DNA from: Actinomycetota bacterium
GTDB lineage: Bacteria > Actinomycetota > Acidimicrobiia > Acidimicrobiales > CADCSY01
Length of the DNA: 64,000 bases
Direction of reading: 5' to 3'
Assembly: GCA_004366205.1 (NCBI GenBank)
Contig: SIRW01000090.1
Coordinates: forward strand, 20,852-84,851
Shown here: in pieces, positions 42,493 through 51,539 of the stretch
How the letters are laid out: the number at the start of each line of letters is the position of its first letter
How positions within the stretch are numbered: the stretch's first letter is position 1
Notes under the pieces: generated by a model
Database searches by the model: none
What the model was told of the DNA's origin: nothing
What the model saw: the letters and a program-made list of their open reading frames with translations, nothing else
Position numbers and translations under genes: made by a program

Positions 42493-42663
42493 TCACGCAC
42501 CTCTCCCCGAGCAGATCGTTCTCATCGCCGTCGAGCAGCGAGAGCAGCCACGCCCGCGCGCCCACGTTGTTGCTGTCGTGCGCCGGGTGCGCAGGGCCCA
42601 CCGTCCTGCTGTTCTGGAGCGGGAGGTCGCCTTGCCGGTTGAGGCGCATGACGCGTCGGGCCG

Positions 42664-44076
42664 TCAGTCGTGGAGGCGGCCGTCGGCGGCGAGGAGCATG
42701 GCGACGGCGTCGCCGAGGCGCAGGGGGCTGCCGTCCCAGCGGCAGGCGGCTGTGGTGTGGTCGATGCCGTCGGGCAAGGGGGGTGGTGGTGGGTCGCCGC
42801 GCTGGCCCGGTGGGGCGGGCCGGTCTGGCACTTCGGTGCCGCCGGGCCGGTAGAACCGCACGCCGTTGGGTGTGTGCCGGCAGTCGAAGCCGCCCTCGTG
42901 CACCAGCGTGTGGTGGTAGGGGCACAACAGGATGAGGTTGCCCAGCGCCGTCGGGCCGCCTTTCGCCCAGTGGGTCACGTGGTGGGCGTGCAGCCGGTGG
43001 CGCTGGCCGCACCCGGGGTAGCGGCAGCGGCCCCGGTACCGCCGTTCGAGCGCCCGGCGCATGGGGTCGGGCACGGTCTGGGAGCGCCGGCCGATGTCGA
43101 GCGGCTCGCCCTGGTGCTCGAGCAGCAGCCGCACCGCCGAGTCGCAGGTGAGCCGGCGGGCGGTCTCGATGCTGAGCGCTGCGCCGTCGAGCAGGTAGGC
43201 GCCGTCGTCGGTGATCGTGCCGGCGAGGAGGTCCTTGAGGCTGATGTGGAGGATCACCTGGTGGTGGTCGGCCAGGCGCCGGCCGTCGTTGCGGGCGTCG
43301 AGCGACGTGCGGGCCAGCTCGGCGAGCGCTTCGGCCAGCGGGCAGTACGGCTCCTCGTGGTACGGCTCGGCCCCTCTCCGGCGCCGGGCCACACCGTGCT
43401 CCCCGTCGCCGGCGTCAGCGCCGTCCTCGTCGCCGGCCCGGTCGGCGAGGTCCCGGCGGGCGGCCTCCAGGGCCTTGAGGAGCACGGCGCCGTCGTCGCC
43501 GTCCATGCGGGCCCGCAGAACCAGGGCGCCGTCGCGGTCGTCGACGTGCCAGCGCACGTAGTGCTCGAGCCTGGGGCGGCTTCTGCTCCCGCTCCTGCTC
43601 GTCGAGGGTGAGGACCTTCTGGTAGGTGGCGCAGGTGGTCTCGAGCTGGGTGATCGTGCCGTAGCGGGCGAGGTGCAGCAGCTCGCCCTCGTTCTCGGGT
43701 GTGCCGACCCGGGCGATGGCGACCGCCGCGGACTCCGACAGCTCCCCCGCCCGCAGCGCCGCGGCGGTTCTGGGCAGCTTGGCGATGCGCTCGGCGACCC
43801 GCACCACCCCCCGGGCCCGGGCGCTCGAGATCGACGCCTGCCACGACAGCCAGTGCGCTGCCGAGCGGATGCCGTGCCCCTCCCAGGCGCCCGGGTCGCG
43901 AGCACCTCGGCCATGGCGTCGACGAGCTGGGCGAAGGCGGCGTTCAGCTGGCCCGCGGCCACCACCAACCGCCGCTCGCAGGCCAGCCGGGCCTGCTCCT
44001 CGGCGACGACCTCGGGGGAGGGCGGCACCGGCGTGTGGTACGCCTCCGCCCTCCGGTACGCCTCATCCACGAACAT
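42664..44076 (-). pseudogene. DUF222/HNH endonuclease gene with two compensating frameshifts
   Basis: The N-terminus (to about 43890) and the C-terminal two thirds are in one frame, with an HNH domain at RRYRGRCRYPGCGQRHRLHA, HHVTHWAKGG and LILLCPYHHTLVHEGG. Between about 43575 and 43890 the natural DUF222 sequence (GAWEGHGIRSAAHWLSW, then RVAERIAKLPRTAAALRAGE) is in another frame. One indel near 43890 and a second near 43575 cancel out, so the frame stays open but about 105 residues are scrambled. Either the gene is decaying or the assembly has paired errors. These actinobacterial nucleases are often mobile. Confidence 0.8.
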
Positions 44077-44142
44077 CGAGACGATGTATACCGAACAGGT
44101 GTATTACTAGGCTACGGGAGCCCCCGGTGCTCTCGCTGTTCG

Positions 44143-44232
44143 TACCGGATCATCTATCGACTGGACGAACACGAACGCCAGGTGGTCGTGGTGAGAGTCG
44201 AGCATCGAAGCGACGTGTACCGCCGTCGCTAA
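44143..44232 (+). pseudogene. RelE/ParE toxin C-terminal remnant
   Basis: Thirty codons encode YRIIYRLDEHERQVVVVRVE and HRSDVYRRR then stop, the typical C-terminal strands and helix of RelE-type mRNA interferases. The upstream sequence in this frame (LLGYGSPRCSRC) is not RelE-like and no antitoxin is present, so it is a leftover. Confidence 0.6.
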
Positions 44233-44241
44233 CGCCGCTGA

Positions 44242-44595
44242 GTACGAACGGGGCGCCCGCGCCTGGCGGGTCCCCGCCTCGGCCGTGCCTACCGGCGCGC
44301 GTACGAAGCGGCGTTGCCGCTCGACGAGGCCCGGATCCGGCTGTGGCGCTCGGTGCAACTCCTGCACGGCTGGAGCCAGGCCGTCGCCCTGCACGCGGGG
44401 CTCTTCGCCCGCGAGGGGCCCGACGACCGGAACGAGCGCGTCCCGCCGGTGATGATCGGCGAGCTCCGGCGTTTCTTCGGCGAGTCCCTCGAGCGCGGCG
44501 GCCGACGAGCGCCGGTGGTCGACGTCAACGACCGGGCGGGTGCTGCGGCCGCCAGCCACCGGGCTCGGCGGGCCGGAACGGGCCCCGGGGCGTGA
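44242..44595 (+). pseudogene. C-terminal fragment of a phosphotransferase-like gene
   Basis: The open frame encodes GRAYRRAYEAALPLDEARIR, LWRSVQLLHGWSQ and LHAGLFAREGPDD, then RVPPVMIGELRRFFGESLE, resembling the C-terminal helices of aminoglycoside-phosphotransferase-like kinases. An in-frame stop lies just before 44242 and the kinase catalytic loop (HGD and DFD-type motifs) is missing. It could be the other end of the gene beginning at 41371. If read as a gene, a TTG start at 44314 is possible. Confidence 0.45.
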
Positions 44596-44732
44596 AGGTC
44601 ACGTCGAACAGCACCCCTCGGTCCTCGTCGAAGCCGAGGGCACCGAGCGGGCCGTGGCCCCGGTCGATCCACTCCAGGTGGCCCCGGGCGCGCCCGGTTC
44701 ATCGCCAACGGGGCGGGCTACGGTGAGCCGCC

Positions 44733-45470
44733 GTGACGATCGACCACGAGGACGATCTCGCCGGCCTGCGGCGTGCCGGGCGAGCGGTCGCCGAGGCCCG
44801 CGACGCCATGCTGGCTTCCGTCGCACCCGGCGTCGCGACCGGCGACCTCGATGCCGTCGGCCGCGATGTGCTCGCGCGGCACGGTGCCCGGCCGGCGCCG
44901 CCGACCGTGGGCTTTCCGGCTGCGACCTGTGTCAGCGTCAACGAGGAGGTCGCACACGGGATCCCCTCACCCGGCCGGCGGCTGCGGGCCGGCGATCTCG
45001 TCAACGTCGACGTATCGGCCCGCGTCGACGCGTACTGGGCCGACACGGGAGCGAGCGTCGCCGTCGGCACCGTCCCTGTGCGCGCCCGCCGCCTCCTCGA
45101 CGCCACCCGTCTCGCCAACCGGGACGGCCTCGCCGCGGCGCGCGCCGGGCGTCCCGTCCGCCACATCGGCCGGGCGATCCAGCGCCGGGCGCGCCGTCAC
45201 GGCTTCAGCGTCATCCGCAACCTGAGCGGGCACGGCACGGGTGGTGGGCTGTGGGAGGTGCCGAGCGTGCCCGGCTGGGAGGATCCCGACGACGGCACCG
45301 TGCTGTGGGAGGGCCTCGTCCTCGCCATCGAACCCTTCCTGTCGACGGGCGCGACGTGGGCCGAGGAGACCGGCGACGGCTGGACGCTGAGGACGCCGGG
45401 CCACCTCAGCGCCCAGGTGGAGCACACCGTCGTCGTGACCCGGGGGGACCCTCTGGTGCTCACCGCCTGA
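44733..45470 (+). CDS. map: type I methionine aminopeptidase
   Basis: A 245-residue metalloprotease that removes the initiator methionine. The five metal ligands are visible: aspartates in VNVDVSA and YWADTG, histidine in LSGHGTG, glutamates in AIEPFL and QVEHTVVV, with the substrate histidine in EEVAHGIP. It has the plain catalytic domain without an N-terminal zinc finger. It is not next to ribosomal or secY genes, so it may be a second map copy. Remnant sequence lies immediately upstream. Confidence 0.93.
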   Translation: MTIDHEDDLAGLRRAGRAVAEARDAMLASVAPGVATGDLDAVGRDVLARHGARPAPPTVGFPAATCVSVNEEVAHGIPSPGRRLRAGDLVNVDVSARVDAYWADTGASVAVGTVPVRARRLLDATRLANRDGLAAARAGRPVRHIGRAIQRRARRHGFSVIRNLSGHGTGGGLWEVPSVPGWEDPDDGTVLWEGLVLAIEPFLSTGATWAEETGDGWTLRTPGHLSAQVEHTVVVTRGDPLVLTA

Positions 45471-45556
45471 CGGGCAGAGCGGCCGGGCTCCAGCGGCTCG
45501 GCCCGAACGGCCTCGGCAACCCTCGGGCCGTGCTGATCACAGGCGGCCCGAAGACC

Positions 45557-46288
45557 TCACGCCACCGCGTCCACGATCAGGTACGCGCTGACACCCGTGA
45601 TGGCCACCAGGTAGATCGACCGGAAGAACCGCTCGGAGAGCCGGTCGAGGGTCCAGCTACCGGCGGCCGTGCCGACTACGACACCGGCGATGCCGGCCAG
45701 CGCCGGCACGGCGTAGCGCGTGGGTGCCAGGCCGGCGGCGCCGTACAGCGCGATCTTGGCCAGGTGGCCGGCGACCTGGCCGGCGGCGAAGGTCCCGACG
45801 AACGCCTGACGGGTCGCCGTCGCTGCCCGGAACAGCGGCGCCTGGAGGGGCCCCGTCGCCCCGACCACGACGTTCAGGGCGCCGACGACACCGCCCACGG
45901 CGACCCATCCCGCCCGGCCCAGCCGAGGCACGGAACGCCCGAGCGCCTCGGGGATCCACGTGGCGGCGAGCACCGTCACGGCAATGGCGACCTGCAGCCC
46001 GGCGCCGGGCGCCCGGACCACCAACGGCATGGCCAGGGCGCCGGCGGGCAGCAGCAACACGCAGAACGGGATGACGACCGACCGGTCGACGTCCCGCCGC
46101 CGGATCGCCGCCCGGGTGCCGTTCGACACGAGCTGGATGGCGGCGTGCAGGGGGATCGCCACGACGGGCTCGAGCCAGATCACGAGCACCGCGAGCAACA
46201 CGATGCCGCCACCGAAGCCCAGCACGGCGGTGAGCGCCGAGGTCACCAGAGCCGCGAGACCGACGAGCAGCACCACCGAAGCGTCCAT
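45557..46288 (-). CDS. TauE/SafE family permease
   Basis: A 243-residue membrane protein with about eight helices in two repeats. The first helix ends with TAVLGFGGGIVLLAVLV and the second repeat contains GALNVVVGATGPLQAPLF, the paired motifs of the family. Members export sulfite, sulfoacetate or other organic anions. Divergent from the thioesterase gene, with 65 bases between starts holding CTTGTAT twice. Confidence 0.9.
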   Translation of the reverse strand: MDASVVLLVGLAALVTSALTAVLGFGGGIVLLAVLVIWLEPVVAIPLHAAIQLVSNGTRAAIRRRDVDRSVVIPFCVLLLPAGALAMPLVVRAPGAGLQVAIAVTVLAATWIPEALGRSVPRLGRAGWVAVGGVVGALNVVVGATGPLQAPLFRAATATRQAFVGTFAAGQVAGHLAKIALYGAAGLAPTRYAVPALAGIAGVVVGTAAGSWTLDRLSERFFRSIYLVAITGVSAYLIVDAVA

Positions 46289-46353
46289 GCTTGTATGGTA
46301 CTTGTATCAGTAGAGAGTGGACGAGCGCCGCCGGTCGGCCTGACACTGACGAC

Positions 46354-46776
46354 ATGACCGAGATCCCGGACGACCCGGCCGCTCTGGTGGAGCTGATGCC
46401 GTTCGCCGCCGCGAGCGGCGTCGAGATCACCACCGCCGCTCCTGACGAGGTGGTGGGGCGGCTGTCGTGGGCGCCCGAGCGCTGCACCACCGCCGGCGTT
46501 CTCCACGGCGGCGTCCTCATGACGCTCGCCGACAGCCTCGGCGCGGTGTGCGCCTTCCTGAACCTGCCGGCCGGCGCGGTCACGTCGACGATCGAGTCCA
46601 AGACCAACTTCCTGCGCGCCGTCAGGGACGGACACGTCGAGGGGCGGACGACGCCGTTGCACGTCGGACGCACGACCATCGTGCTCCAGACCGAGCTCCG
46701 CGACGCCGAGGGCCGGCGCGTCGCCCACGTCGTACAGACCCAGGCGGTGACGGCGGCGCCCGTCAGCGCCCGGTGA
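46354..46776 (+). CDS. PaaI-type hotdog thioesterase
   Basis: A 140-residue hotdog-fold protein. VLHGGVLMTLADSLGAVCAF is the catalytic helix region, with the acidic residue in LADS, followed by TSTIESKTNFLRAV. These enzymes hydrolyse acyl-CoA, often phenylacetyl- or 4-hydroxybenzoyl-CoA-like. ATG 46354 is chosen; an upstream in-frame start at 46291 adds a non-conserved tail. It lies alone. Confidence 0.88.
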   Translation: MTEIPDDPAALVELMPFAAASGVEITTAAPDEVVGRLSWAPERCTTAGVLHGGVLMTLADSLGAVCAFLNLPAGAVTSTIESKTNFLRAVRDGHVEGRTTPLHVGRTTIVLQTELRDAEGRRVAHVVQTQAVTAAPVSAR

Positions 46777-46842
46777 ACGTCGGGGGTCGCCATAGGGACG
46801 GGGGCGAACGCCCCGCCCAGGGGCACGTAGCCGGGTAGCTCC

Positions 46843-47283
46843 TCAGCGTCTGCGGCGGAGACGGTGGAGCGCGCCGCCGGGCGTCACCGAGAGGGCCTTG
46901 GTGAGGTGCACGATCGTGCCCGCTTCGGGCTCGGACGTGAAGGCCACATCGTCCATCACCGCCTGCATGATCGCCACGCCCCGTCCGCGCGCCGAGCGCT
47001 CGTCGGGCATCTCCCCGGACAGCGCCGCGGCGTCGAAGCCGTTGCCGGTGTTGACCACCCGGATCTCGCAGCGCTCGTCGTCGACCTCGAGCCGCACCTC
47101 GTACTCGTCACCAGCGCCGGCGTGGACGATCACGTTGGTGCACGCCTCGCTCAGCGCCAGCCGGATGTCGTCGACGCAGTCCTCGGTGACCCCCAGCTTC
47201 TCGAGGGCGTCGCTCACGATCGACCGGATCAGGGTGACGGTCTCGGCCTCCTGCGGCAGACAGAGCCCGACCTCGATCTGCAC
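46843..47283 (-). CDS. RsbW-like anti-sigma serine kinase (HATPase_c)
   Basis: A 146-residue GHKL-fold protein. The N box is LSEACTNVIVHA, G1 is NTGNGFD and G2 GRGVAIMQAVMDD. Such proteins bind a sigma factor or phosphorylate STAS antagonists in partner-switching regulation. No sigma factor or STAS gene is adjacent; the nearest are the STAS gene at 54036 and the phosphatase next to it. It follows the HTH gene by two bases, so they form an operon. The basic tail (LHRLRRRR) is unusual. Confidence 0.87.
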   Translation of the reverse strand: MQIEVGLCLPQEAETVTLIRSIVSDALEKLGVTEDCVDDIRLALSEACTNVIVHAGAGDEYEVRLEVDDERCEIRVVNTGNGFDAAALSGEMPDERSARGRGVAIMQAVMDDVAFTSEPEAGTIVHLTKALSVTPGGALHRLRRRR

Positions 47284-47285
47284 GG

Positions 47286-47624
47286 CTAGGAGCCATCCGT
47301 GATCGGGCGCCGGCCGCTCCGCAGCAGGGCACTCACCCGCTGGTGGGTCACGCCGAGCCAGCGGCCGATCTGACGGCGCGACTGGCCCTCGGCGGCGAGA
47401 CCGCCCGCCACGACCTTGGCCAGGGTGCGCAGGGCGTCGGCCGCGCGCTTCACGCTTCTGCGACCGAGCTCGAACACGCTCGGAACCGGCTCACGCTCGA
47501 GGATCTTCGCCCACGACCAGCCCGCCGCTCGGCGGCGCTTCATGACCCGGACCCGCCGCGCGACCTGGCGTTGGTCAACCGCCGCGGCCTCCGCGTGCTC
47601 GGCAACGTCGTCCAGCTCAGCCAC
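47286..47624 (-). CDS. HTH-domain DNA-binding protein
   Basis: A 112-residue protein. The C-terminal helix-turn-helix (QSRRQIGRWLGVTHQRVSAL) is of the kind found in sigma-70 region 4/resolvase-like folds; the middle is a helical, basic segment beginning WSWAKILEREPVPS. AGGAGGAGC directly before GTG 47624 fixes the start. It is translated with the RsbW-like kinase. A 64-base copy of its 3' end lies at 41551-41614. Confidence 0.78.
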   Translation of the reverse strand: MAELDDVAEHAEAAAVDQRQVARRVRVMKRRRAAGWSWAKILEREPVPSVFELGRRSVKRAADALRTLAKVVAGGLAAEGQSRRQIGRWLGVTHQRVSALLRSGRRPITDGS

Positions 47625-47762
47625 CGCTCCTCCTGTCCGGTCTGGCCGGTTGGTACCCGGCAACCGCCGTTGCCACACCAGACGAGGCCATGGGACGTGC
47701 TGCTCGGCGGCGTTCAGTTCGATCGGCGAGCGGTGGGCGCTCGCCAGCGATCCCCCGGGCGC

Positions 47763-50576
47763 TCAGCCGGCTCCCGGCCCCGCCGCCAGCTGCCGGAGCA
47801 CGTGCCGCAGGATCCCGCCGTGACGGTAGTAGTCGGCCTCGCGGGGAGTGTCGATCCGCACCCGGGCCCGGAACTGCTTCGAGCCGGCGTGCACCGTGAC
47901 CTCCGGCGGCGGGCGGTCCCGGCCCTCGAGACCCCGGATCGAGAGCTCCTCGTGGCCCGTGAGGCCGACGGACTCGGCCGACGCGCCGGGAGGGTACTCG
48001 AGCGGGAGCACCCCCATGCCGATGAGGTTGGAGCGGTGGATCCGCTCGAAGCTCTCCGCCAGGACCGCCCGGACCCCGAGCAGGGCGGTTCCCTTGGCCG
48101 CCCAGTCCCTCGACGATCCCGCCCCGTATTCCTTGCCGGCCAGCACGACGAGTGGGACGCCCTCGTCGCGGTACCGCATGGCGGCGTCGTAGATCGACAT
48201 CTCGGCACCATCCGGCAGGTGGACGGTGACGCCGCCCTCGACGCCCTGCGCCAACCGGTTCCGCAGGCGCGGGTTGGCGAACGTGCCGCGGACCATCACC
48301 TCGTGGTTCCCGCGCCGTGAGCCGTAGGAGTTGAAGTCCTTCGGCGCGACACCATGGTCGATCAGCCACTGGCCAGCCGGGCTGTCCGGTCGGATGGCGC
48401 CTGCAGGTGAGATGTGGTCGGTCGTGACGCTGTCGCCGAGCGCGACCAGCACTCGCGCCCCGGTGATGTCGGTCAGGGGATCCGGGTGCCGGGCCATGCT
48501 GTCGAAGTAGGGCGGGTTGCGGACGTAGGTGGACCCGCCGTCCCACACGTAGCGGTCGCCGGTCGCGGCGGCGAGCGCCGCCCACTCCGCGCCGCCCTCG
48601 AACACCGATGCGTAGGCACCGGCGAACATTTCCGACCTGACGGCATCGTCGAGCACCGCGGCGATCTCCGACGCGCTCGGCCAGATGTCACGGAGGTAGA
48701 CCGGTTCACCGTCGCTGCCGGTCCCGAGCGGTTCGCGATACAGGTCGATGTCCATGGTCCCGGCGAGGGCGTAGGCGACGACGAGTGGCGGTGAGGCGAG
48801 GTAGTTCATCCGCACGTCGCCGTTGATGCGGCCCTCGAAGTTCCGGTTGCCGGACAGCACCGACACCACGGCCAAGCCGTGCGCGTTGACCGCGTCGGAG
48901 ATCGCGGCGGGTAGCGGTCCGGAGTTCCCGATGCAGGTGGTGCACCCGAAGGCCACGAGGTGGAACCCGAGCTGCTCGAGAAACGGGGTGAGGCCCGCCC
49001 GGTCGAAGTAGTCCATCACGACCTTCGACCCCGGCGCGAGCGACGTCTTCACCCAGGGCCGGCGGGTGAGCCCCCGCTCGACGGCGTTGCGGGCCAGCAG
49101 GCCGGCAGCGAGCATCACCGTGGGGTTGGACGTGTTGGTGCAGCTGGTTATGGCGGCGATCACGACGTGCCCGTGGTCGAGGGACACCTCGGTCCCATCG
49201 GGCAGCCGCACCGGCACCTCGACCCGGGGTCGCGGGCCGGCGGGCGCCGGCGAGGTCGGTTCGGGCTCCACCTCGTCCTTCGCGGGCTCCACCTCGTCCT
49301 TCGCGGGCTCCCACCGGTGGGGCTTGGGCGGGTCGCTCGCCGGGAACGACAGCACCGACAGCGCATCCGGAGAGCCCGGCTCGAGCTCGGGCAACGAGGA
49401 CTGCAGGTCGATGGCGAATCGGGCCTTGGCCTGATCGAGGGGGATCCGGTCCTGGGGCCGCGCCGGCCCGGCGATGCTCGGCGCCACGGTCGAGAGGTCG
49501 AGCTCGAGGGTCTCGGAGAAGCGCGGCGTGGCCTCGGGATCGAACCACAGCCCCTGCTCCTTGGCGTACCGCTCCACGAGCGCGACGTGCGACGGCTCGC
49601 GGCCGGTGAAGCGCAGGTACCGCAACGTCTCGCCGTCGATCGGGAACATCGTCGCCGTCGACCCGTACTCCGGTGACATGTTCCCGATGGTCGCCCGGTT
49701 CTCGAGGGGCACGTGGGCCACGCCCGGGCCGTAGAACTCGACGAACTTGCCCACGACGCCATGGCGCCGCAGCATCTGGGTCACCGTCAGGACGAGGTCG
49801 GTGGCGGTGGCGCCCTCCGGTAGCTCGCCGGAGAGCCGGAAGCCGACCACGGCGGGCACCAGCATCGAGATCGGCTGGCCCAGCATCGCCGCCTCGGCCT
49901 CGATGCCCCCCACCCCCCAACCCAGCACGCCCAGCCCGTTGACCATCGGCGTGTGGCTGTCGGTCCCGACGAGCGAGTCCGGGTACGCCCGGCCCGACTC
50001 GCCCTCGACGAACACCACCCGGGCGAGGTACTCGAGGTTCACCTGGTGGCAGATCCCCGTGCCGGGCGGCACCACCCGGAACCCCCGGAAGGCCTGCTGG
50101 CCCCACTTGAGGAACCGGTAGCGCTCGGCGTTGCGCTCCATCTCGATCGCCACGTTGTGAGCGAAGGCGTCCGCCGACGCGAAGGCGTCGACGCTCACCG
50201 AGTGGTCGATCACGAGGTCGGTGGGGATCGACGGGTTCACCGACGACGGGTCACCACCCAGCGCTTCGACCGCGTCCCGCATCGCCGCCAGGTCCACCAC
50301 CGCCGGAACCCCGGTGAAGTCCTGCATGAGGATCCGCGCCGGCATGAACGCGATCTCCCGGTCCTCGCCCCCGCCACCAGGCCACGCCGCCAGCGCGGCG
50401 ACGTCCTCGGCGGTGACCGTCGAGCCGTCCTCGTGGCGCAGGAGGTTCTCGAGCAGGACCTTCAGGCTGAACGGCAACCCCTCGGCGTCACCCCCGAGGG
50501 CGTCGAGCCGGAAGATCTCCAGCGGCCCGTCCTCGGTCGGGAGATCAGCACGAGCCCCGAAGCTGTTCGAGACCAT
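47763..50576 (-). CDS. acnA: aconitate hydratase A
   Basis: A 937-residue TCA-cycle enzyme converting citrate to isocitrate through cis-aconitate with a 4Fe-4S cluster. The cluster cysteines are in [13 protein letters not shown] and [34 protein letters not shown] and [13 protein letters not shown] are the other family motifs. Between the first domains and the cysteine loop sits an insert with a tandem EPAKDEV repeat and an acidic/proline stretch. ATG 50576 is chosen; it leaves only five bases before the divergent gene at 50582. The fold may also bind RNA, as in IRP-type aconitases, but nothing shows that here. Confidence 0.95.
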   Translation of the reverse strand: MVSNSFGARADLPTEDGPLEIFRLDALGGDAEGLPFSLKVLLENLLRHEDGSTVTAEDVAALAAWPGGGGEDREIAFMPARILMQDFTGVPAVVDLAAMRDAVEALGGDPSSVNPSIPTDLVIDHSVSVDAFASADAFAHNVAIEMERNAERYRFLKWGQQAFRGFRVVPPGTGICHQVNLEYLARVVFVEGESGRAYPDSLVGTDSHTPMVNGLGVLGWGVGGIEAEAAMLGQPISMLVPAVVGFRLSGELPEGATATDLVLTVTQMLRRHGVVGKFVEFYGPGVAHVPLENRATIGNMSPEYGSTATMFPIDGETLRYLRFTGREPSHVALVERYAKEQGLWFDPEATPRFSETLELDLSTVAPSIAGPARPQDRIPLDQAKARFAIDLQSSLPELEPGSPDALSVLSFPASDPPKPHRWEPAKDEVEPAKDEVEPEPTSPAPAGPRPRVEVPVRLPDGTEVSLDHGHVVIAAITSCTNTSNPTVMLAAGLLARNAVERGLTRRPWVKTSLAPGSKVVMDYFDRAGLTPFLEQLGFHLVAFGCTTCIGNSGPLPAAISDAVNAHGLAVVSVLSGNRNFEGRINGDVRMNYLASPPLVVAYALAGTMDIDLYREPLGTGSDGEPVYLRDIWPSASEIAAVLDDAVRSEMFAGAYASVFEGGAEWAALAAATGDRYVWDGGSTYVRNPPYFDSMARHPDPLTDITGARVLVALGDSVTTDHISPAGAIRPDSPAGQWLIDHGVAPKDFNSYGSRRGNHEVMVRGTFANPRLRNRLAQGVEGGVTVHLPDGAEMSIYDAAMRYRDEGVPLVVLAGKEYGAGSSRDWAAKGTALLGVRAVLAESFERIHRSNLIGMGVLPLEYPPGASAESVGLTGHEELSIRGLEGRDRPPPEVTVHAGSKQFRARVRIDTPREADYYRHGGILRHVLRQLAAGPGAG

Positions 50577-50581
50577 GCCCC

Positions 50582-51151
50582 ATGCTGCACCACGAGCCAA
50601 CCCGATGTCTCCGGTCGTGGCGGATCCCGCCGACGCTGCGACGGTTCCTCGCCTCGGCGGCCCGCCTGCAGGAGGCCGTGCCCGACGCTGTCCTCGTGGG
50701 CGAGTCCGCGGCGGCGCTCCATGCCGGGCACCGGGACTCCTTCGACCACGATCACGTGCTGCCGGACCTGGTCGAGGCTTGGTGCAGGACTGGCAGCCGA
50801 TCTTCGCCGGGATCCGCCGGTCACCCTGGGGGCCGGTCACTTGCCATCGAGCGGGCCCGGGCGGACGCCGAGCGCCGGGAGCGGGAGGAGGTCGCGGAGC
50901 GGGTACGCCAGGCCGTACGCCGGTCGGGCCTGAGCAAGGCCCGCTTCGCCGAGCAGGTCGGGACGAGCGCGTCCCGACTCAGCACCTACCTGAACGGGAA
51001 GGTGACACCGTCGGCCGCGATGCTGCTGCGCATCGAGCGGCTCAGCGTTCAGCCCGCAGCGTCAGCGGAGCCCGACCGTGAGCTGAACGCAGGGTCGAGG
51101 CTCCCCAACGACAAAGCCGGCGCTTCGCGTTGGAGTGGGGAGCGGCGCTGA
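50582..51151 (+). CDS. chimeric ORF: nucleotidyltransferase-like N-terminus fused to XRE HTH
   Basis: Residues 17-66 ([20 protein letters not shown], then [20 protein letters not shown]) match the N-terminus of AbiEii-like nucleotidyltransferase proteins that actinobacteria pair with a separate XRE regulator. After about 25 unrelated residues the frame enters exactly such a regulator ([19 protein letters not shown], then [20 protein letters not shown]). The two halves of a usual two-gene module appear joined with most of the nucleotidyltransferase lost. The GGS-type motif reads VGESAA. It may be a dead fusion or a functional DNA-binding protein. Confidence 0.6.
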   Translation: MLHHEPTRCLRSWRIPPTLRRFLASAARLQEAVPDAVLVGESAAALHAGHRDSFDHDHVLPDLVEAWCRTGSRSSPGSAGHPGGRSLAIERARADAERREREEVAERVRQAVRRSGLSKARFAEQVGTSASRLSTYLNGKVTPSAAMLLRIERLSVQPAASAEPDRELNAGSRLPNDKAGASRWSGERR

Positions 51152-51290
51152 GCTGGCTGCACTCTTCTTTGCCGCCCGCTTCTTGACGACACTCCCGGCG
51201 GACCGCTTCTGGCGCTCTTCGTGGCACCGCGCCTTGCGGCCCCGGACGTGCCCGCCCCGCGAGCGCCACCCCTTGCCCTCTGGCGAAGAC

Positions 51291-51309
51291 TGATAGCATA
51301 ATGCAATCA
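51291..51309 (+). promoter_or_regulatory. FitAB-type palindromic operator and leaderless promoter
   Basis: TGATAGCAT-A-ATGCAATCA is a 19-base palindrome with one mismatch per 9-base arm. TGATAGCA is, from memory, the operator half-site of the gonococcal FitAB system. CATAAT (51297-51302) inside it makes a good -10 hexamer, six bases before ATG 51309, consistent with a leaderless transcript. Binding by the antitoxin would block the promoter. Confidence 0.6.
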
Positions 51310-51539
51310 TGCCGAACGTCCTCGTACGAGACCTCCCGGAAGACGTCCACGCCGCGCTCCAGAGGAGAGCCGAACAGCGCGGGCAGTCGCTGCAGCAGTA
51401 CCTGTCATCGGAGCTGAAGCGACTTGCGGATCGGCCGAGCCTCGACGAGGTTCTCGATCGTATCGATCGGCGCCGTGGTGGCTCGGTCGGACTTCGACAG
51501 GCCGTCGCCGACCTCGGCGAGGAGCGCGAGCGCCGTTGA
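51309..51539 (+). CDS. FitA-like ribbon-helix-helix antitoxin
   Basis: A 76-residue antitoxin. MPNVLVRDLPEDVHAALQRR, then GQSLQQYLSSELKRLAD, is the standard FitA/VapB N-terminal ribbon-helix-helix, and the C-terminal half (SLDEVLDRIDRR) is the toxin-binding tail. It has no ribosome-binding site but a promoter palindrome ending at the ATG. The stop overlaps the toxin start by four bases. It should bind the palindrome and inhibit the adjacent PIN toxin. Confidence 0.9.
   Translation: MPNVLVRDLPEDVHAALQRRAEQRGQSLQQYLSSELKRLADRPSLDEVLDRIDRRRGGSVGLRQAVADLGEERERR

Noticed and set aside
42219..42663. A gene in the gap between the DUF5655 and HNH genes
   Set aside because: Only a short frameshifted transposase scrap is recognisable; all other frames are shadows or broken.
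51152..51308. Leftward lysine/arginine-rich frame (VVKKRAAKKSA)
   Set aside because: It has no plausible start or ribosome-binding site and overlaps the chimeric gene's end and the antitoxin operator. It resembles a histone-like tail only by composition.
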